IMG/VR virus record: IMGVR_UViG_3300025162_000006
Location: 1-64,000 of that record
Direction: 5' to 3' (one strand)
DNA: 64,000 nucleotides
DNA from: a virus
This document shows, one piece after another, positions 60,256 to 64,000 of this stretch. Under the pieces are notes generated by a model, which searched no databases, was not told where the DNA came from, and saw only the letters and a list, made by a program, of their open reading frames with translations. Position 1 is the first letter of the stretch; each line of letters begins with the position of its first letter. The translations under genes and the position numbers were made by a program.

Positions 60256-61237
60256 CAATGGCATTTATGGATTATACACCTACCATAGCACTTGGACCTC
60301 TGCCTCCGGTCCGCTCAATGACCCCGAAAGTCAGAGGCAAAACAATATAGTTGCGGGATTCAAGAATAGAGGCCACAATACCGAACTGTTTTCCCGAAGG
60401 ATAAAACAGGTTGCTCTCCTGTTAAACTGTACACGAATCGTTGCCGTACCTCCGCACGATCTGAAACAGAGCAATATTCAAAAGTTGTTTCCTGGCAATG
60501 GGATTATTCGCACCACGCCCGGGCCCAAACGGAAATACAAAAAAAATGAGTTATCCCTCTCTCATTTTTCAATCAGTGATACAAAAGAGCGCACCCTACT
60601 GGTGGATGATCTCTCTACCACTGGATACACCTTAAAATTCTTCGCTAATTCATTTCAGGATTGTGAGTTATTCGCTATTGGTATCAATGCGAAACTTAAT
60701 CCACGCACAGTCCGGATGCTCCAAGATCAGGATATCAAGCCTCAGCCTGAGATCAAACCGGAGGATACTGGTAAGATACAGGTTGACAATGTAAGCGACA
60801 GGGTGGCGTTCATTGCTGCTTTACAGAATGGAATGGGGTTAACTCATGGGTGCAGATTAATCCAGTGGCACCCGAAAGAAATGTCCGCTCTACTGATTCG
60901 GGAACCGGAATTCCGCAAAGAGTGTGAACACGCTCTAAAATTCGCCTCGAAAGCCTTACTGGTCATGAGTAACAGTTTTCTCGAAAATAAGAAATTCGAC
61001 AAATGGCTCCATCAGAACGAATACATTAAGGCGTTCCATACCGATCTCAATGTTTGGGAGTGTTACCGGCGTAGGGAATTGGTAACGGATATTGATCTCA
61101 TTAACGGATTCAGGATATTCGGTAGCATTGGAGAACTGGCTACCTCTACCGGTTTTACCGGACCTGAATTGATTGAACATATTGCTACAAACAAACGGTT
61201 GTCAATTTATTTCACTGAAATAGGAGTGTTAAAATGA
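60212..61237 (+). CDS. Phosphoribosyltransferase-domain protein
   Basis: 341 aa. PRPP-binding motif LLVDDLSTTGYT at residues 129-140, preceded by FSRRIKQVALLL and IVAVPPHD strands, matches type I phosphoribosyltransferases. The C-terminal half (about 190-341) is a separate domain of unknown family that includes a helix-turn-helix-like GSIGELATSTGFTGPELIEHI. It would add or remove ribose-5-phosphate on a base, or act as a sensor. It begins 44 bases inside the SLOG gene, the only ATG start available. Confidence 0.82.
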   Translation: MQAKSEKEYSLLKTDNGIYGLYTYHSTWTSASGPLNDPESQRQNNIVAGFKNRGHNTELFSRRIKQVALLLNCTRIVAVPPHDLKQSNIQKLFPGNGIIRTTPGPKRKYKKNELSLSHFSISDTKERTLLVDDLSTTGYTLKFFANSFQDCELFAIGINAKLNPRTVRMLQDQDIKPQPEIKPEDTGKIQVDNVSDRVAFIAALQNGMGLTHGCRLIQWHPKEMSALLIREPEFRKECEHALKFASKALLVMSNSFLENKKFDKWLHQNEYIKAFHTDLNVWECYRRRELVTDIDLINGFRIFGSIGELATSTGFTGPELIEHIATNKRLSIYFTEIGVLK

Positions 61238-61767
61238 AACTTGTCCTGAATAAATACAAGCGATGGAACACCACAGACGAGCGGTTTGTTGCGTATTTGA
61301 GGGATAACTTCACTAAATACGATAACCGCACCCTTGCGTACATGATGGGTAGAACAGTAGATGCGGTTCGGAAACAGTTGAAGAAAATGAAACTCAAACG
61401 GCCACGCAAAACGAAGATCAGGACCGGAGCTCCATTAAAGCGGGGGAGAAAGCGCAAGGAATTAACGATCTTTGATATGCTTGTCATTGGTCAGGTAGAG
61501 CGAAAGAAGCGCCAACGGGTACGGGAGCGCAACACCCGCACCGAACAGTTAAAAGCGATTGAGAAAAAAAAGGTTACCGCAGAATTTGCCGATCCTCCCA
61601 TACACTGCGCCCCGGTCACTGAGGGGAAGGAATACATTGTTACCGTTATCAATGGAAAGGAAACCATCATTTACGGTGACCCCGTTAAAATAAAGAGATA
61701 CATTGAGGCTTGTCAAAACAGATTTAACCCTAAAAAAACTAAAAGGAATGGACCGAAAAATTATTAA
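61234..61767 (+). CDS. SANT/Myb-like DNA-binding protein, basic
   Basis: 177 aa. Residues 10-60 read as a SANT/Myb-type helix-turn-helix (WNTTDERFVAYLRDNF, then RTLAYMMGRTVDAVRKQL). The middle is extremely Arg/Lys rich and would bind nucleic acid; the C-terminal 50 residues contain a GKETIIYGDPVKIK hairpin. Likely a regulator of the chain or of late genes. Overlaps its neighbours by 4 and 20 bases. Confidence 0.72.
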   Translation: MKLVLNKYKRWNTTDERFVAYLRDNFTKYDNRTLAYMMGRTVDAVRKQLKKMKLKRPRKTKIRTGAPLKRGRKRKELTIFDMLVIGQVERKKRQRVRERNTRTEQLKAIEKKKVTAEFADPPIHCAPVTEGKEYIVTVINGKETIIYGDPVKIKRYIEACQNRFNPKKTKRNGPKNY

Positions 61768-62518
61768 TCTCATAGGTGAAGTTAAGACCGGCACACCGGA
61801 TTGTATTTGTTTCGTGTGCGAAAAGGAAACGAAATGGCCGCAACGATATGAAGTATCGGAAACGGAGGAAGTAATTATCTGCAATAAATGTATGAGGGTA
61901 AATATGCAAAACATTGTAGATACGGTTATCTCAATGCGATCAGTTTATAAAATCGCAATAGACACATTCCGGAGAATAGTTCCTCCGGATACTTTTCAGA
62001 TCAGGATTGACGATATTTTTACGGCACCCTCAAACCTTCAGGCATACATTAATCAGGTAAAGCTATTAAAGTCCCTGGCATTATACCTCACTACATTTGA
62101 TTCAAGCCTGTACGGGAGCGTTTCTCTCATGGACCTTATCAATGTATTCAGATTGGCAAAGAATGAAATGGATGATACCGTAATAGATCACTGGGCACTG
62201 TTATTGGTTAACATGGCATTGATCAGGGAACCACAAAGGCACCGGTTACTTATTTCCACAATGCAGGAGATGGGACCACTGGAAATAAAGATCATCCATT
62301 CAATACAGGAACAGAACGGGGCAATAGCCGTTCACCTACTGGAAGAACAATTCAAAGAAGCGATCTCCGAAACAAATCTCCGGTTACTTTTACTCAACCT
62401 ATTCCGAACGGATATACTGGATAAGGTTGCCATGGATATGAGTAACATTGCATACCTCACTGAATACGGCAATATTTTTGCAACAAACATATCTTTTCTA
62501 ACCATTAAAAACAATTAG
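61748..62518 (+). CDS. Hypothetical protein with zinc-ribbon N-terminus
   Basis: 256 aa from ATG 61748 (an in-frame ATG at 61703 would overlap by 65 bases). CICFVC near residue 20 and CNKC near residue 45 suggest a zinc ribbon. The rest is helical, with repeated Leu-rich helices (LLLNLFRTDILDKV). No known family. Confidence 0.6.
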   Translation: MDRKIINLIGEVKTGTPDCICFVCEKETKWPQRYEVSETEEVIICNKCMRVNMQNIVDTVISMRSVYKIAIDTFRRIVPPDTFQIRIDDIFTAPSNLQAYINQVKLLKSLALYLTTFDSSLYGSVSLMDLINVFRLAKNEMDDTVIDHWALLLVNMALIREPQRHRLLISTMQEMGPLEIKIIHSIQEQNGAIAVHLLEEQFKEAISETNLRLLLLNLFRTDILDKVAMDMSNIAYLTEYGNIFATNISFLTIKNN

Positions 62519-62520
62519 CC

Positions 62521-63243
62521 ATGAGTAAAGATTCAATCAGGTCATTAAGTCGTAACAACAAAAGGGAAACAGACACCATTAACGAACAACTGCAAAAAGG
62601 AATCAAAGCCTTTTTTGACCGCAGAAAAGAACTTTGTACACTGGACAAAGGGATAATCATTACCGATCAACCGGAGAAAATTACCTCTCTCTACGACAAC
62701 CACAATCAAAACTGGAAAAGGTTCTGCACCGTATGGAATAAGAACAAATCCCATCAGATCATGTGCGATCATTCAGCATTCGCAAGATATGTTTTCGAAT
62801 ACGCTGAAAAGGAATTGAAAAAGAACTGGACCGATGAACTCAAACGGATTGTGGAAGAACTGTTCTACTGCAAAGAATACATCGATGAAGATTACTCCGC
62901 TATCTACGCAACGGAAAGCTGCGAAAAGGGGTTGGCTCTCCCCAAAGAGGCAACCGGAGAGGCAGCAATAACCCTGATGAAAAGATACTTCGACAAACTG
63001 TATGCAGAGAAACCGGCAGAGATCATCCCTGAAACAGTTTATATCCCGCCAACACGCAAAGAAAAATTCATTCAGTTCCTCAAAGATTGCCGTAAGGCCA
63101 TCATGGAAGATGAACCGAAAGAGGTAGTTCAAACCGAAGAAAAATTGCCTACATTCTTCCCCTCAGGATGGTTGTATCCCGAACCCGAAAAGCAGGAAAC
63201 AACCGTACAGGAAAAGGTAGAAATGCTCCCTGTTCATCCGTAG
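62521..63243 (+). CDS. Hypothetical helical protein, 240 aa
   Basis: Lys/Glu-rich helical protein with an N-terminal basic segment and a disordered Pro-rich C-terminus (GWLYPEPEKQ). Starts 2 bases after the preceding stop. No motif; it may be a virion or DNA-associated accessory protein preceding the terminase genes. Confidence 0.6.
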   Translation: MSKDSIRSLSRNNKRETDTINEQLQKGIKAFFDRRKELCTLDKGIIITDQPEKITSLYDNHNQNWKRFCTVWNKNKSHQIMCDHSAFARYVFEYAEKELKKNWTDELKRIVEELFYCKEYIDEDYSAIYATESCEKGLALPKEATGEAAITLMKRYFDKLYAEKPAEIIPETVYIPPTRKEKFIQFLKDCRKAIMEDEPKEVVQTEEKLPTFFPSGWLYPEPEKQETTVQEKVEMLPVHP

Positions 63244-63284
63244 ATTTACGGGAAAAGTATTTTCAGTTTCCGCAAATTGCCGAA

Positions 63285-63365
63285 ATGATTAACTCACTGA
63301 TAAGCATGGGAGTTAAATCATCCCCGCTATATTTTATCATGTGGGTTTACGGTTCTTTGCAGTAA
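63285..63365 (+). CDS. Possible 26-aa peptide
   Basis: ATG to TAA frame in the 147-base gap before the last gene; hydrophobic and aromatic (GVKSSPLYFIMWVYGSLQ). It could be a tiny membrane peptide, or a chance frame extending the longer overlapping frame from 63168, which I do not accept. Confidence 0.25.
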   Translation: MINSLISMGVKSSPLYFIMWVYGSLQ

Positions 63366-63390
63366 AAAACCGAAACAGGAAAAGGCAGAA

Positions 63391-64000
63391 ATGAAAAAAG
63401 TAATAAACAAGCATGATCTGAGGATAGACTGGTTAACAACCAACGGCTACTACATTGAACTGCCTGCCGGTTTGGTCAGTCGGATTCTCATGCTTGGATT
63501 CCTATACCGTCAGATCAAAGAGGGTAACGGAATTGCCATTCTCCAACAGATCACAAAGGGAATATCTCAAACGCAATTATATTCGTACAAGCGGGGTAAT
63601 TGGTCAGTGCCAGGAAACAAGTACAACAAATTGAAGTTACTGGAAAATGAGATTCTTCACCTGAATATCAAAGATCGGAAAACCGATAAGCTGACCGGAT
63701 ATACCCTCACACTGGTCCACAAGGAACTGATGGCAGAGCCTGAGTCGAAAACAATCTCGGTTCAAAGGGCGGTAGAGATCAGGGAGGAATTGGTTAATGA
63801 GGAAGAAAAGAAGCGCAGAACATTTTCCTCAGTGAATGAGATTGAAGAAGTCGCTCTCAATATTTGTCAAATGTTCGCCTCCGGTAGAATAACGATATAT
63901 GAGGCGTGCGCTCGTTTCGATGTATCCTATTTGGATTTCTTCAAATGGGTTATAGGCATGGACCCAGTGAAGCAAATGTATGAGGATTCCGTTGCCGTAG
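63391..64000 (+). CDS. Putative terminase small subunit or regulator (3' end cut by window)
   Basis: At least 203 aa, open to the window edge. N-terminal 70 residues look like a replication/DNA-binding winged region (GISQTQLYSYKRGNW); the C-terminal segment IYEACARFDVSYLDFFKWV followed by KQMYEDS resembles the helix-turn-helix of small terminases. If the window ends are adjacent, its frame continues 13 codons into the start of the window and stops at 36-38, overlapping terL. Terminase identity is therefore supported by position but not certain. Confidence 0.5.
   Translation, partial: MKKVINKHDLRIDWLTTNGYYIELPAGLVSRILMLGFLYRQIKEGNGIAILQQITKGISQTQLYSYKRGNWSVPGNKYNKLKLLENEILHLNIKDRKTDKLTGYTLTLVHKELMAEPESKTISVQRAVEIREELVNEEEKKRRTFSSVNEIEEVALNICQMFASGRITIYEACARFDVSYLDFFKWVIGMDPVKQMYEDSVAV

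Noticed and set aside
63168-63365. 65-codon frame bridging the last two genes
   Set aside because: Most of it lies inside the preceding gene in another frame and the translation is low-complexity basic; only the final 26 codons were kept as a weak possibility.
1-64000. Integrase, lysogeny repressor or attachment site
   Set aside because: No tyrosine or serine recombinase and no clear cI-like repressor gene are visible; the ParB proteins alone do not indicate a prophage or plasmid state.
1-64000. CRISPR array or insertion sequence
   Set aside because: The repeats found are coding tandem repeats in fibre, linker and initiator genes; there are no spaced identical repeats and no transposase.

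Overview
The window reads as almost one complete genome of a tailed phage with a contractile tail (myovirus type), with every convincing gene on the + strand. The host is most likely a member of the Bacteroidota. Several promoters fit that phylum's pattern (TTG near -33, then TAnnTTTG at -7), most genes lack a Shine-Dalgarno sequence and instead have A-rich leaders, and small families typical of the phylum occur (a DUF6150-like secreted repeat protein, a DUF6527-like protein). The large terminase gene starts at the left edge. A candidate small terminase or regulator gene runs off the right edge in a frame that continues into the first bases of the window, so the two ends may be adjacent on a circularly permuted or circularised genome of about 64 kb.

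Layout. 1-8.2 kb: terminase, then small accessory genes including a P-loop kinase, a RadC-like JAMM protein and an adenine-type DNA methyltransferase. 8.2-17.5 kb: head genes (portal fused to a MuF-like domain, protease/scaffold, decoration protein, major capsid protein) and connector/neck genes. 17.5-34.3 kb: sheath, tube, tail chaperone with a clear -1 frameshift site, tape measure, and baseplate (LysM protein, hub, spike, gp25-like, J-like, I-like). 34.3-38.1 kb: fibre with eight tandem repeats, then a conspicuously AT-rich probable receptor-binding protein. 38.5-40.3 kb: lysis (holin, amidase, spanin-like protein). 40.4-54.6 kb: DNA metabolism (SNF2 helicase, Sak4-like annealing ATPase, PD-(D/E)XK nuclease, replication initiator and loader, RuvC-like resolvase, DnaA-domain protein, DEDDh exonuclease, ParB), with an unassigned structured RNA at 51.15-51.30 kb.

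54.6-61.8 kb is the most unusual part. First comes a self-contained two-gene cassette: a sodium:solute symporter and a signal-peptide-bearing outer-membrane barrel protein, ending in a terminator. Next comes a tightly overlapping gene chain: ParB-like protein, stand-alone class II glutamine amidotransferase, PAPS-reductase-like PP-loop enzyme (DUF3440/IbrA type), second ParB-like protein (IbrB type), SLOG/YspA-like nucleotide-binding protein, phosphoribosyltransferase and a SANT/Myb-like DNA-binding protein. I infer a nucleotide or DNA base-modification (or anti-defence) pathway with ammonia transfer, ATP-dependent activation and phosphoribosyl transfer. The product is unknown.

Regulation. 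Three promoters share an almost identical leader (GCAACAACAT element). Another set shares a GAAATTA element just after the -7 box. Three promoters carry a TTTTGATA/TATCAAAA-type inverted repeat upstream of -33. Terminator hairpins lie at 8.2, 14.9, 20.0, 52.0 and 56.8 kb.
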